Shown one piece after another: positions 37,076-48,984 of a stretch of DNA of 64,000 bases (the stretch's first letter is position 1; every line of letters starts with the position of its first letter). Where the stretch lies: positions 1,426,001 through 1,490,000 of the forward strand of contig JBBELK010000326.1 of the NCBI GenBank assembly GCA_037783545.1. The letters are read 5' to 3'. Below the pieces are notes generated by a model that did no database searches, had not been told where the DNA came from, and was given only the letters and a program-made list of their open reading frames with translations. Made by a program: the position numbers and the translations under genes. This stretch comes from Henricia sp. BOLD:AAB3569 (Eukaryota > Echinodermata > Asteroidea > Spinulosida > Echinasteridae).

Positions 37076-37580
37076 AACTTCTTGATTGTCGCAAAGTTAT
37101 GCCAGTTACTAAACATGGAGTTGTTACGCCTGAACTACGCCAACGGTCCCAACTTATTGTTAAGGTTTTCCCCACAATACGTTAGAAATAACCCAACAAT
37201 AATTTTCTCGCCACAGATATCTGACTAAAGACCAGTTACCGTCCAAAAGTAGATGTCATAATACAATGGATACTAAAGCCAACGTCACCGTTAACTGATA
37301 TAATAACGATCAAGACTTTTTTCTTCTTATTGTGTGGTCGGTCTCGCTGTTTAACCAATATGGCGGCTCTTTGCAAAAAGCACATACTGTCTTTCTAACA
37401 AGTCTTTCTATAGGTACAAGAAACACCATGAATAATCACCAAACTGCAAGTCCCCGAGTGCCTCCCCGCCACTCAACATCTTGCACACACTGCTTGAGTT
37501 ATATCTATTGTAATTTAGTTTAGCACTCCCAGTACTCGGTCCCCAAATTGTGTTAGGCGCGCACGCTCCAGCGAAGCGAG
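37076..37580. other. Non-coding stretch, no gene recognised
   Basis: No repeat or domain recognised. Confidence 0.45.
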
Positions 37581-37817
37581 ATGGCGCGGGGACAAAAGGA
37601 GCGTAAATCTGTTGTGGAAAAGAACTCCTCCCTCTTTTCGCTCCTGATCCAGACCTATAATTTTATCGCAGTGTTTCCGCATCGAAGCGTACGGTCCAGA
37701 AAGCGCGTAGCTTTCCTCGATCGTAAGGACGGGGAATGTTCCATGTATTTACACGACTCTCAGCCGAGGGCAAAAAGAGGTATTCTAGACAAACGATTTG
37801 TATTTACTTTTGGCTGA
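37581..37817 (+). CDS. Weak candidate small ORF
   Basis: Seventy-eight codons from an ATG with a favourable context (GCGAGATGG) in a CpG-richer patch. The protein is basic (MARGQKERKSVVEKN at the start, RSRKRVAFLDRK in the middle), has no signal peptide or membrane segment, and resembles nothing I know. It may be a first exon or chance. Confidence 0.2.
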   Translation: MARGQKERKSVVEKNSSLFSLLIQTYNFIAVFPHRSVRSRKRVAFLDRKDGECSMYLHDSQPRAKRGILDKRFVFTFG

Positions 37818-38579
37818 TGTCATTTTCTGTGATCTGGGTTTACTTGAGTGCTTGGGCGCAGTGTTAACTCGACCACAACACTTTGTATATTTAATAAAGA
37901 TCCCTCCTCGGCCCCCATTTGCCAGTTTCCCAAACCGTGTCCTTCAATTCAGTATGTTTTCTCCCGTCTTATTATTCTGCAAGCAAGTTGAGCGATGGAT
38001 AGAAAATGCTTCTTTTTGTGTACATGAATATTTAGTCTTTTCGCAAGATGTGTACGCGGTTTTTGGTTTTATTGCCGGGCATGATACAAATGTAATATTG
38101 CCCAATGACATTTGCCTTTTTTTTATTATGAAAAACGTGTCTGGCGTATAAACCGATATTACGTGTTTAACTCAACTATCCTGCACTTGGCTCGACTATT
38201 TCTAGACAAATTATTTTGGAGTTCCGCCTATAAACTGTGACGCATACAATGCAAAGCCATCAGCGTTAATGGAAACTCGGACGTGATAATGAAAAACATG
38301 ATTTCATAAACTGCTCGGCATTAACGTCATCAGCCAAGGCCGCAGTAATTTGTGGTCATTATCAACCGAGTGAAAGCTCTGGGTCAATCTGTTTCATAAT
38401 GTCCAAAGGATAACACAATCACGTTTTATTGGTTGTGCGTACGTGTATATAGTCGAGTGAGAAATTAAATTGGGAATTTGAATGCATTATTAGGGGGGAA
38501 AATGTTGAAAATGGCACTAAATAATTATGATTATGAAAATAATAATGATTTTTGACTTTTTTTCCGGTAACTATGTCAT
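37818..38579. other. Non-coding stretch, no gene recognised
   Basis: A plus-strand frame at 37798-38151 has no recognised domain. Nothing else seen. Confidence 0.45.
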
Positions 38580-38692
38580 GTACGTTTTTTTTTCTTCGTT
38601 TTGTTTTGTTTTTGTTTCGTTTCGTTTTGTTTTTGTTTGTTTTTAACTTTAGATGGGGAAAGAACCACTACGCCAACCCGACTGCCTCCAAA
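38580..38692 (-). mobile_element. Truncated SINE family A head with A/C-rich tail, minus strand
   Basis: On the minus strand GTCGGGTTGGCGTAGTGGTT, followed by CTTTCCCC, is the first 30 bp of SINE family A including the A box. The body and B box are missing. Sequence then passes into an AAAAC/AAACG-rich tail (38580-38646). It is either an internally deleted copy or a tail-only retroposition. Confidence 0.7.
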
Positions 38693-39500
38693 ATGTAACC
38701 ATTTGCTGTAGATAATTAATTTACATGTAGGCCTACAAGGTACAAACACAGGCATGTAGGCGTATGTCATGTCATTGGGCGAACAACATGCATTTATGCC
38801 TAGACTGCTCCCCGATCCATACGATCGGTTGTATTCCGCTTAAACAGCTAGTATCCCCCCGTCCACATTTGTTAAGTTTTCCTGTTTATCATGGAGGTGT
38901 ATGTGTCTACAACAGCATTACAACTTGTTTTCCACAAAAACTCGACAGCCTTTTGCAAAGCAGTTCCGACCCTCTTCACCCGACATTCTGAAACGCTCGA
39001 GGTCACTTGGTTTGTTAATAACAGGGTTTTTACGTCATCCTGAGAAGAACACAAAACGGCCTATGCAGTATTGAATGGAAAATACACGGAGTGAAATTTC
39101 ATCATTCCTGTTTTGTCCTGAAAAACACTTGATGTAATATGACAATAATCTACTATTACCTGTTTTGAGGAAAAAAACGGTAAAATTGTGGCTCACAATG
39201 AAGCTCTTTTGAAGTAAATACTGGTGTATTGCGACGGGTGGTTTACACAGCGGTCTGTGTACAGCAGTGGGAACGGTCCCTGCGGACCGTATTTCCCACG
39301 TGTTTGAACATCGGCCGGTACAAGTTAGAACGAGCGACTCATTTTTCTCTCTCTTGGTAATAAAAAAGAAAATCTTTCTGCTCTTTTTTTTCATGGTGTC
39401 TGGTAAAGCATACAACCACACAACTACTGGGCACATCTCTGGCTTTTTGCACGAAAAAAAGTCTTTAAAAAACACCATCGAACAGAGACGGTTTTCGGAG
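38693..39500. other. Non-coding stretch, no gene recognised
   Basis: Open frames at 39035-39515 overlap on both strands. No repeat recognised. TAGGCCTA at 38728. Confidence 0.45.
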
Positions 39501-39597
39501 TTTTTTTGCGTGTAAACGTATGTTAGTGTTTGTTTACTTGTGTTTTTTTTGCGTGTAAACGTATGGAACTGCCGACCGTGTTTACTTGTGTTTCTCA
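39501..39597. repeat. Two-copy short tandem repeat
   Basis: TTTTTTGCGTGTAAACGTAT and GTTTACTTGTGTTT occur twice, with different spacers (TTAGT and GAACTGCCGACC), giving two units of about 45 bp. Confidence 0.75.
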
Positions 39598-39834
39598 GGA
39601 TTGCGTCACGGGGTCATGCGCATATCATTAATACCTAATGAGCGTTTTAGAAATCGCGAAAATTTCATTTTCAAAAACCGCACTTTTGCTTGCGATTTAT
39701 CCACTTAAAACGGACAATTTGAAATAAACAGCGGTGTAAGTCGGCTGCAGGGATATGTCGACTATCGAAAAAGGTGCAAATGCTGGATTTTTCGTAAAGG
39801 GGGATTCTAGCTCTTTAACACATATACTATAGTG

Positions 39835-39917
39835 AAGATAGTATAATCAGTCTAGCCAAGACATTGTTTTTGGAGTACTAAGATGGCGTGGCGGACGGTG
39901 GCTTCAAAATTAGAGGG
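39835..39917 (-). repeat. Dispersed repeat R, copy 1
   Basis: Its complement contains GAAGCCACCGTCCGCCA, then ACAATG, then TTGGCTAGACT, in the same order and spacing as 55306-55388. It also matches the fold-back element there. It has no coding capacity. Confidence 0.7.
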
Positions 39918-39984
39918 CGGTACCGCATCCAGTGGTTATATCGATCAAAGCACATCACCGGACCAAACGCCCTACATGACCCAC

Positions 39985-40125
39985 AATGGACCTAAAGCAT
40001 AATGACGTTACGGTTTGTTTCATACGTGCTCTCCTATGGCCCTATGTCGTCTGGTACCCTGAGAGTCTCCCATAAATTTGCGTGGAAGTAAACAAACGGT
40101 GACGTCATTATGTTTCAGGTCCATT
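39985..40125. mobile_element. 141-bp MITE
   Basis: AATGGACCTAAAGCATAATG at the left is inverted at the right (CATTATGTTTCAGGTCCATT), and the match continues through GACGT and CGGTTTGTTT for about 42 bp. The element sits 26 bp from the next MITE. Confidence 0.85.
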
Positions 40126-40151
40126 CAATCCGCCAATTTGCACATCCAATT

Positions 40152-40556
40152 ATTGGGTTTCACTTGGCTTGACAACCGGTTGCTATCCGCCATTACTGTG
40201 TCCATACTATGGCACGCCAAAGCGAAAAATAATTAAACACTGATAATTTAATGTTGACGCATATTTTCGCAAATGTTGCGCAAGAATAAAAGGTTGAAAT
40301 GACTTTTAATTGTTTATAGACTGTTTGAAACTGGCATACCGTGCTTTTGTTGGCAAGTTTTTAAAAATGTTGAGATTTGTTTTTCAGGGTTGATGGCAAA
40401 ATTATTAGTGTTGAATTTTTTTTTCTTGCGCAAATTTGCGAAAATATGCGTCAACATTAAATTATGAGTGTTGAATTATTTTCGCTTTGTCGTGCCATAG
40501 TATGGACACAGTAATGGCGGATAGCAACCGGTTGTCGAGAAAGTGAAACCCAAGAA
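40152..40556. mobile_element. 405-bp fold-back MITE with 136-bp arms
   Basis: Left arm 40152-40287 and right arm 40415-40556 are about nine-tenths identical when inverted. They share GACAACCGGTTGCTATCCGC, CATTACTGTGTCCATACTAT and TTTAATGTTGACGCATATTT. There is no coding capacity and no clear target duplication. Confidence 0.9.
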
Positions 40557-42861
40557 TATTTCTGGACATGCAAGCATTCTCATACCAAGGTGCGAGAGCT
40601 TTGGGAACGAGCTCGAACAGCCTGGGGACGACGTTGAGTACTTAAATGAACCTGCTTCTATTAAGTTGGGAAAGAAGAGACTTTTTACCCAACATGCATC
40701 TGGATGGAATAACAAATTCCCTTGAAAATGAAACTGGCGGTCAATCTATACAAATATACCTTAGGGTCCAGTCCCCCGCGTGTTTCTCATCGATTTCCCA
40801 AACAATCAAACTTTCCAGCGTTTAGTGCTATTAATTGGCAATTTACCGGCACAAGGGGAGGGGAAAAAAGAGCAACGGCGTCTTCAGTCGCCCGTAAGGA
40901 CTTGGTGGTTGGTGCAAGATTTGCGTTGAGAGGCTGTGTCTGCTTGCTGGCGCGTTCTGAGGACGCCTGGATTGGAGAAATACCGGGACCTGTCGGGTAA
41001 AATGGAACCCAGAAAGAGACAGCTGATACGGCTGAGGATCCCCACACACCTCGGGGAGCCTCGGAAGCCTTCTATTTTTCTCCTGTTATCCAGGTAGTTA
41101 TTAAGTATCCAGAGACCATCAGAAGTATTTAAAATATAGGCCCACAATGCAAGTCGGTATCAGTGGACGATGTTAATTCCATATCTTTCCCTGAGGGTTC
41201 AGTTTTCCTGGTCGAAGTGTGCATGCAGGGCATATGGATTAAATGAGACCGAAATGGTCCATCATTTAGAATTATTGGCCTCTCGAATTTCACCTAATTT
41301 CGGTTTTCACTGTATTGGCTCGTCTCAACATGAAAGGCTTGTCGCGCAGACGCTAAGGGGTTGAAACCTTGTATGGCTGTTTATAACCTCCTAATCTTTG
41401 TTTTTATATCAACTTGCGTTTAGCATTTCGAATTTTTCCTAATAATTTGAGATTTGAATCTTAAATTTTGTTTCGCCACGTATTCCTTATTTCTTAGCAT
41501 TGTCCTGCAGCAATAGTCTCATGCGCAGCATATCAAAGTTCTATGTGTTACTCAATAATTCCTGGAACTTCACCTATTAATCTACAGACACGCAAGGTTC
41601 ACTGTAAACAAATTCTTGTCAATGCGACAAGAATATTCTTGCAAAAATTCCACAAAGGTCCTATGTATTTGGTCTCCTAAAATAACTTGAAATTGTATGT
41701 ACCAAACTTTAATACAATACTAATTGGCAGAAATATACGCTTGGTAATAATAGGTAAAAGGAAAATTAATCTTGGCCTGAAAATTGAACGCTTTCTCCCG
41801 AGAAAACGACATTGCTATACTGCCCCGAGTACTGGTATTTGAACGTTTACCATGCTGCAGTGTTGCGAAATGAAGATGAACACCTATACCCCCTTCCCAT
41901 TCCCTCAATGTTGTGGTAATTTAATAAACACGGCAATGAATATCACTCAACATTAGCTTTGTTTGAACTAACAACGACTAATTCACTTAAGTTTCAATTC
42001 ACGTTTTCTTTTTCGCGCCCTTTGTTAAGTTGTTCAGAAATTAAACACGGCAACACCCCGGTAGATCCAACTGTCCATTATAGAGTGCCCTTGATTGGCC
42101 ATTTGGCTAATATAAGTATTCATAGCTTTGGGCCTAAATTTAATTGCTCTTTTTTTGGTCCTAGACCGAGCTAGCCATGTTTGTTTCCACACGACGTAAT
42201 GAAATAACGACTGAAAAAAATACAATCGATCAATATGCCAAGTTGTGAGAAATTGTTGTTCAGACTGGTGCTTGTGTATATACGTAATATACCCAATTGC
42301 CACTATGACATATAGTTGGGGCGAGATATTGTTTATGTTTAATCTTGGAAGTTTTTCTGAGAAAAGAAAATACAATATATACTGACAAACTTTAGAACGC
42401 AAATCACACACACTTTAAAAACGCAGAACGAGTTTTGAATGCAATAATATCACATGGACATTAAATGTTCTCGCAACCTCGCTGTGTGATGTTCCTGCCA
42501 GCACCATTCACCACTTGCACAGAACCGCCATTTTGGCAAACCAGCGAGGCTTTCCTTGCATGAACAATGGCTCCCCCTATGTCGTTACCATATCGGTTGC
42601 TGTGACATTCACTTTTGGCCATTGTAAAATATGTCAGGAAAGTCTCGTTATGAACGCGACCGTGCAAGTGGTGAATACCCAAAGCTCGTTCTCTCTCACC
42701 TTTCGCCGTTGCATGATGGGAGGGCATGACATCTCGTGATTGTGTCTTGCCTTTAATGCATCCAGGTACCCGTGTTGCACGTGCATTGCATTCAACATGA
42801 TTGTGCATGTCTGTGACGACATAATTTCTGCGTTTTGTCAATTGTTTTAATATTGGGAACA
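40557..42861. other. Non-coding stretch, no gene recognised
   Basis: Overlapping frames at 40722-41147, 42034-42411 and 42461-42862 show no domain. A small hairpin ATTCTTGTC-AATGC-GACAAGAAT lies near 41618. No transposon ends found. Confidence 0.45.
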
Positions 42862-42925
42862 TGGATGGGATTTAAACCCATGCAGCCTTATTGACAAAAT
42901 TATGCCTTTACCACTCACAAATGTT
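42862..42925 (-). repeat. Degenerate tRNA-like sequence
   Basis: On the minus strand GAGTGGTAAAGGC gives an A box and ATGGGTTTAAATCCCATCC a T-arm with a B-box-like loop. The T stem (ATGGG/CCCAT) is intact, but no acceptor stem is found. Probably the head of a decayed SINE. Confidence 0.5.
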
Positions 42926-43451
42926 GTTTGGGCCTTATCATTCTTATTGCCTGCATTACATAATAATTACACTAAATTTTCTGTTTTGCGTTTCTAAAGT
43001 GTGTCAGTATATAAATACCCGTCTTTGGTAATTGGGAGGAAAACTGTACACAAAAATGTCAGTACCATCATACAAACTCACACAAAATTCCCTTCATAAC
43101 CAAACTTCAACCCAGTCATAAAATCAAATTGTCACGTAATGCGTTTAAATGATGCATGAAAATCACTTCAAATATTTGGATTGCCATTTGAATTTGTACT
43201 TTAAAAACATTTCTATACACAAACGAATTTATAATTTATAGACCTACATGTATGTTAAACGTTTCAAAAGTACCGCAAGGAAATCGTGTTGATGATCGCG
43301 GCGTCTTATAAACCCAGAGAGGCGCGTTGGCGGAAATACGATCGAAGAATAAAGTTACATACATCAATATAATAAGTTTGATGAAATTTATCGAATTGTA
43401 CATATATACTGTCGGAATTATTCTGTTGTGGAAAGTGAGCAAGCCGCCTGT
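42926..43451. other. Non-coding stretch, no gene recognised
   Basis: AT-rich, no repeat or domain recognised. Confidence 0.45.
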
Positions 43452-43600
43452 TATAGACCGTATCGAATAGCCGCCATTTCGTGGGGCAGTTTCTTTGTTC
43501 GTTGAGGACATGCATGGTTGCACATATTGTGCCTCCATTGTTGAACGGTTTAAGTAACAAAAGGTGCCCCACGAAATGTCAGCTATTCGATACGGTCTAT
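43452..43600. mobile_element. 149-bp MITE with 37-bp terminal inverted repeats
   Basis: TATAGACCGTATCGAATAGC at 43452 is inverted at the right end to 43600, and 35 of 37 positions agree, including CATTTCGTGGGGCA. The inner ATTCGATACGG piece also occurs within the spacer of the long inverted repeat near 16592, so that spacer may hold a fragment of this family. Confidence 0.92.
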
Positions 43601-43848
43601 AGCTCATGTGCTATTTCATGACGTGTCCACTTAATTTGGACACGGCTTGATCTGTATAGAATGTAGTATATGCATATCCACCGATTCACTGAGACGAACA
43701 TGTGATTTAGAGAGTGCTGTCTACGTATCTTTAATGTAAGACGACCATTTCTAAAGGCAACGTATGGTTTGAACTCTGCCGAATACCGTTTTCCTATTTT
43801 TAACAAGTTAAAATTCATCCATTTTGTTTAAAGCTCAGTTAAGTAGGC

Positions 43849-44480
43849 TACATCATTTGCGATTACCCAAAATTAGACTTAACGAGTTGCCAAGAAAAAC
43901 CCGACTGAAAGTGTTGATGGCAATGGTAACAGACACCACATACTTTTTTCCCGTGTAAAATGGTACCTTTGTGGGAGAAATTGCCAACTGAAGATGCAAA
44001 TAGTTTTATCTCCCTGTGTGATTGAAGATATGCATGATTAAAACCAACCTGAGTAGAAGTCAGCTCCGTCAACCACTTCGCCCTCAACCACGGCCTGTGC
44101 ACGAAGTGTTTTGGGGGCGAAGTGGTTTGGGGGCGAAGTGGTTTTGGGGCGAAGTGAATTTTCGTCACATGAGACGGAAATTAATTGTCTTAATCATTTC
44201 TCAAAGAAATTTATTATACCGTCATCATGTTTATATTGTGTGAGTTATGTGTAAATATGTGAACATTTATGATTTTCAATAGTGAGCAGGGGCTTAAAGA
44301 ACGTTTGGAAACAATTTGTTTCACCATTCATTCAACACAAAAACCATGCATGGATTTTTAAAGTTTACTGAAGTAAGCCTATTTACTGCATCTATACGGC
44401 TGAAATTTCTACAAGGTAGTTTATCGACATGATTCTTTAGTTATATAACTGTTAACAGTTTTCAAATCTTATGGTCTGTC
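43849..44480. repeat. Dispersed repeat G, copy 1, with a 325-bp extra segment
   Basis: The phrases CATCATTTGC, ACCCAAAATT, GGGAGAAATTGCCAA, CCATTCATTCAACACA, ATGCATGGAT and TGAAATTTCTACAAGG occur here and at 45596-45930 in the same order. In this copy about 325 bp stands between GGGAGAAATTGCCAA and CCATTCATTC. That extra segment contains a three-copy 17-bp repeat of GGGGCGAAGTGGTTTT (44108-44160). A shorter relative lies at 16436. Confidence 0.8.
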
Positions 44481-45522
44481 TTTAAACGAAACCGGATATT
44501 CTCTTATGCATTTTATGCCATAATTATGCACCATGTGGTAATCCGCTGAATATTTCTGATTTGTCTAATGCTCATAGTAGGAAAAATTTACTCAACATAC
44601 AGTACCATGTACCAGTGGCCATGCTGTCGATTCGTTCGAAAGACAAACATAAAACACGGGTTAATGTCCCGAAAGTAAAATAATTGCATGTGCATGTTGA
44701 TTGGTGGATTGCTTGTTATGGAATTCTTGTCTGTACCAAAAGTAAACTTTCTAAATTCACAGCATAAGACATGTCATTGAATTAATTGACTCATCATGCA
44801 GGTGTGTTGTGGATTCTGTTCCCTTTTGAGTTATAAGTAAGTACAGACAAACTTGTAATTAAGACCACATTGATAAAGAGAATACCTCTTTATAGTGACC
44901 ACCCGTCTTGGTCCCAAATGTGTATAATGCTAATGCAACCTTTATAAAAGGTCAATTTTGTACAGTCCAGAGGGTGGCCACTTTACGTTTCACTGTAAAA
45001 CTTTTTGTCTGTCAAAATTTTGACAATTTTTTGAAGGTTAAAAAATAATAAACCTCCCCTTTATAGCGAGAGAACACGGCTCGTATAGCGATGTCTCGGC
45101 GTCGCGCACATCGCATTCGCTTTCCCGCGCCAACGCGAAGATGCGCTCTGCTGAATATGTCAATAAACATATAAAGAAACTCATTAACTTCGCGTTTTCT
45201 CCGCTTTTTTTTACACTTTGGTCTCACCCAAGCACGAAATTGGTGAATAATGACCGAGTCTAGCTTCTTTAGAGGTAGCCACTGTATCGTTGGCGTACAC
45301 TAGGCAAATTATTGATGTTGAAGCCATTTACACGGCGTGCGAGTAAAACGGGTATGTCAAAAAACGTTTGAAAATAATTAAATTGCAATTCATTCACGCT
45401 AACTGCATAATTGAGTGATCTGTGGTAATTAGAGAGGTGATGACGTGGACTGCTACTGCAGCAATGAAACCAGAGAAATATTTCCCCCCTATATAAATTA
45501 ACACGAAGTTCGACAGTTTTCC
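44481..45522. other. Non-coding stretch, no gene recognised
   Basis: A short inverted pair (GTGACCACCC near 44896 and GGGTGGCCAC near 44971) may be a decayed element. A minus-strand frame at 45012-45227 has no recognised domain. Confidence 0.4.
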
Positions 45523-45573
45523 GGGGGTGGGGGTGGGGGTGGGGGTGGGGGTGGGGGGGGGGGGGGGGGGGGG
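45523..45573 (+). repeat. (GGGGGT)n and poly-G tract
   Basis: Five GGGGGT-type units followed by an uninterrupted run of about 22 G. It ends 22 bp before copy 2 of dispersed repeat G. Confidence 0.95.
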
Positions 45574-45595
45574 TTGGTCAGCGCATTAAAGCCCA

Positions 45596-45930
45596 TTACA
45601 TCATTTGCAGTGACCCAAAATTTCACTTTATAAGTTGACAAGAAAAACCCGACTAAAAGTATTGATAGCATGGTAACAAACACCACAGATTATTTTTTGT
45701 AAAATTGTATATACCTTTGCGGGAGAAATTGCCAAAAATTTTTACCATTCATTCAACACACACACAAACAAATGCATGGATTTGTCAGGTTTTCTGAAGT
45801 ATTACTGCATCTATGTGACTGAAATTTCTACAAGGCAGTTTATCAACATTATTCTTTTGTTATGTGATGCTGTTGTTCCTGTTCTTAAAAGTTTTCCAAT
45901 CATGTAATCCGCAGTCTTTAAATCGAACGA
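45596..45930. repeat. Dispersed repeat G, copy 2
   Basis: Collinear with 43849-44480 but without its 325-bp extra segment. It is bounded by poly-G tracts at 45523-45573 and 46077-46116. A hairpin pairing TATTCTCTTTT with AAAAAGAGAATA follows at 45988-46036. Confidence 0.8.
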
Positions 45931-46076
45931 CGATGTCATACTGTTCATCTTACACTGCCACAAATCGCATGTTGAAATAAATCTGAAAGTATTCTCTTTT
46001 CACTGGTAGAATCATCTTAAATGATAAAAAGAGAATATTTTGAGTTACTTTCATTTCAAGCCACTGACCTGGGGAA

Positions 46077-46116
<40 letters not shown>
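46077..46116 (+). repeat. Uninterrupted poly-G tract of 40 bases
   Basis: Forty G in a row. This is the longest pure homopolymer in the window. Confidence 0.95.
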
Positions 46117-46117
<1 letters not shown>

Positions 46118-46221
46118 ATTATGCCATTTATATCGAGGGATGTGCTCCAAAGAATGTAGCTTTGTTTTGTAACATTTTGCGGATATTACATGATTCAGTC
46201 ATGTTATTTATCTAGTCATTT

Positions 46222-46461
46222 ACAAACGACAAGCTAAATCAATTACTGATTAATTGCGATCCCCGTTGCTAACCGATTCGAACCGGCCATTCAACAACGG
46301 CTAGCAAAGTGGTCTGCCTTGTTTGCACGAGCACGCTATGAAGTTTTCCATAGTGTCTCGGGAAAGTGCTAATATACGTCGGGTAAGGGCAAAACAAACC
46401 CTAATTAACATTCATTCATTCTCCCCGAGGCAAGCTAAACAATTACTAAAACGACTTGTAG
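46222..46461. repeat. tRNA-containing repeat unit, copy 2 (deleted)
   Basis: Shares AAATCAATTACTGATTAATT, GAACCGGCCATTCA-type, GAGCACGCTATGAAGTTTT and GTCGGGTAAGGGCAAAAC phrases with 60546-60836. The tRNA part has lost both its D-arm and its T-arm, leaving GTCTGCCTTGTTTGC. After the unit the first phrases start again (CCCTAATTAACATTCATT at about 46399), which shows a tandem arrangement. Confidence 0.8.
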
Positions 46462-46618
46462 CTAATTTTACATAATTTATGCTCAAATTGAATGTTCATG
46501 CTCAAATTGAATGAAAAAAGACTATTTCCCAGTCCCTACATTATTTTATAGTGACAGGTATATAGCCTTCGTACACGAACAGAACAAGTAAGAAAGTCCT
46601 GCACAAAGACTAGTGCAC

Positions 46619-46730
46619 GGTCAGGTTGGCGTGGTGGTTCTTTCTGCATCTTTCACCTCTGGCGTCCCGGATTCGATCCCAGGGCGTGTATGAGGATTGG
46701 GTTTGCAGTCCTTGCTTGTCAAAACAGGTC
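46619..46730 (+). mobile_element. SINE family A, 5' fragment
   Basis: GGTCAGGTTGGCGTGGTGGT (A box) and GGATTCGATCCC (B box) are followed by GATTGGGTTTGCAGTCC and then unrelated sequence, so only the first 110 bp are present. Confidence 0.85.
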
Positions 46731-47805
46731 ACGGGATAGGCCCTTTTGACCACTTTTACCTTCTAACTCATTCGAGTATAGGTCCTTCACTATATCACAC
46801 CAAAGAAATAGCTCACATTAAGGGGACCTTTCTTATGTGTAACTGGCCGTCTATTATGGCCGCAAAATGGTTTACACAGCGATGTAACACAACGCAAGTC
46901 TAGAAGTGCCAATTACTGTTGTGATGCCGCTCTCTGCATTCTCGCATGGTAGGTGAAGGTAACGGCAACACATTACCGCTTCCCACTCTATTGATGTTGG
47001 GCCTGTTTATTTCTCGCCTCCATGGGACGACCAGAGGAGAAAAGGGGCGGGAAAAGCACACCCGTAAGATATTGGCATTCTGGGTCAATTAACCATGCTC
47101 CAGTTTGCAGACGAACGCCGGATTGCACCAATCAATACGCGGCTATTATTCCGTTTGGGTTTGTTCGGAGGTCAGGGGTTAGCCACACAAAGGCAACACA
47201 AATGCGCTGGTGGGGATGTTGGAAACAGTAGGAGGAGGCAATAGGGGATAAGTACGTCACCAGCAGCTGCCTGAGACGAGAGATGGGGCTAGAGCAACAT
47301 ATTGGTGGCAGGGGGTGCACGGTTGCGAGTGGCCAAATGGCAGCGATTGTGGTGGATGCATAAAGTAACTTTTACATTGTATCACACGAGCCTACGATGC
47401 ACAGAACCCAAGTTCCAATCAGCAAGTTAAGGTATGCCACAGTAAGCCAAAGGCCTATAATTCGCCAAAACTGACACTATTCAACCACCTCTACCCAGTT
47501 TAAGAAAACGAGAGGCTTCAAGAACCATATCAAAGCACACATTCCAAAGGATTGTATGATTGTTGTCTTCATAGGGCGAAAAGGTGTTATATCGCACACA
47601 AAGCCAAAGTTGTCAGAGTGATCACATTATTACTTTGGTTAGAGGAACAAAAATAGCTTCATCTCCTTAAGCCTTTTCATCTCATTAGGGAGTATATGCA
47701 GCCCCATCTGTCCGTTGAGAATTACGAACTAATCAGGCACTTTATGGCAAGTAGTACACGTACACGAGGTCTGAATTCGAACCAACAACGTGTACAAGAA
47801 GGCCC
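46731..47805. other. Non-coding stretch, no gene recognised
   Basis: Short overlapping frames on both strands at 46900-47320, no domain, no repeat structure. Confidence 0.45.
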
Positions 47806-48111
47806 GGCCGTCCACATGAGCCAACGTCTGTCATCCACGCAACAAGGCCCAACATTTGTCTAATGGTTGGTGTGGACGCCTCTTCAGACAGCGCCCAATA
47901 TCATCCGACAAGTTGGGACAAGTTAGAACTAATTAGACGAAACGGACCAATAACAGAGTAGTACACCTGTTACATGAAGACGCGCAGACAACTGATGCGG
48001 TTAAGATGGGTCATGTCTGGTCGTGGACGAGCGCAGTCAACAACGCCCAACAAGTTCCAACTTCATGTTGACCCAAGTTTGCCAACAAATGTTGGCTCGT
48101 GTAGACGGACC
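47806..48111. mobile_element. 306-bp MITE
   Basis: GGCCGTCCACATGAGCCAAC at the left is answered by GTTGGCTCGTGTAGACGGAC at the right. Subterminal copies of CCAACA- and TTGGG-type motifs lie in both halves. The outer pattern (CGTCTACA / TGGCAAACA-like) resembles that of the 58231 element. Confidence 0.8.
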
Positions 48112-48250
48112 TTAACATCACACCAGACGCCTCCTCCGCAATGGTAATCCGCGTTCCACAATCGGCGGTAGAATAGGAGCTATAATTGCGTTGGCATGTG
48201 GAAAAACGACAGGGAGGTCAGAATATTATGCGTGTTACGTGTTAGTATTG

Positions 48251-48854
48251 GTGTAACAGATCCGTTAACAGATCTGTTAACTGAATTGGAATAGTGTACT
48301 CAAGTGAAAACGTCATTCTTTGTGTGTTGCCAATATTACTGGGTCTACACTAAAACCAGTGAACTGTTTCTCTGTGCTTTAGCAATGGACGATCCAGGTT
48401 ACCAGCGAATGTTTAGACGTCACACTAGTCTATTGTGACTTCAGAAAGAAAATTGTACAGATCAGACAGAACATATCATACAGATCCGTTGAACGAAGCG
48501 GATTGTGTTAATTTTAATTAGTTTAGAATTTCTGTGATTTTCAATGAATTGAAGTTGTTTTTAATGCACGTTATAGATTTGTAAAGTCTTCTAGGAATGG
48601 ATTCATAATTGGGACAAAGTTTCGGCGCCACACAGTTTTTGCACATTTCAATCACTTGTCAACCTCGTGCGACATGGACAACATGTCCCAATTCCGTGTT
48701 ACTGTTGAACGTTAACCAGCGTGTACTTCCCTGCGATTTTGAGATTTATTGAGATGTTGGCTTAATAGATCTGTTAACGGGGTGTTAAATTCCGTTTAAT
48801 CTCGACATTCAGTTAGAGTTCCAGGTTAATATCGAGTTAACAGATATGTTACAC
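48251..48854. mobile_element. Probable 600-bp MITE with GTGTAACAGAT ends
   Basis: GTGTAACAGATCCGTTAACA at 48251 is inverted with mismatches at the right end (TTAACAGATATGTTACAC). Further ATCTGTTAAC motifs lie inside in both orientations. The interior has no coding capacity. Confidence 0.65.
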
Positions 48855-48984
48855 TTATACTTACACGCGTAGTACAGATGATTGTGACCTCAACTATATA
48901 AGTATGTATTACGTTAGGAGAGGATGTCAAGGCGCTGGCACCAATGTCCAATTCTGATATGTCGAATTCCACACATGATCACAA

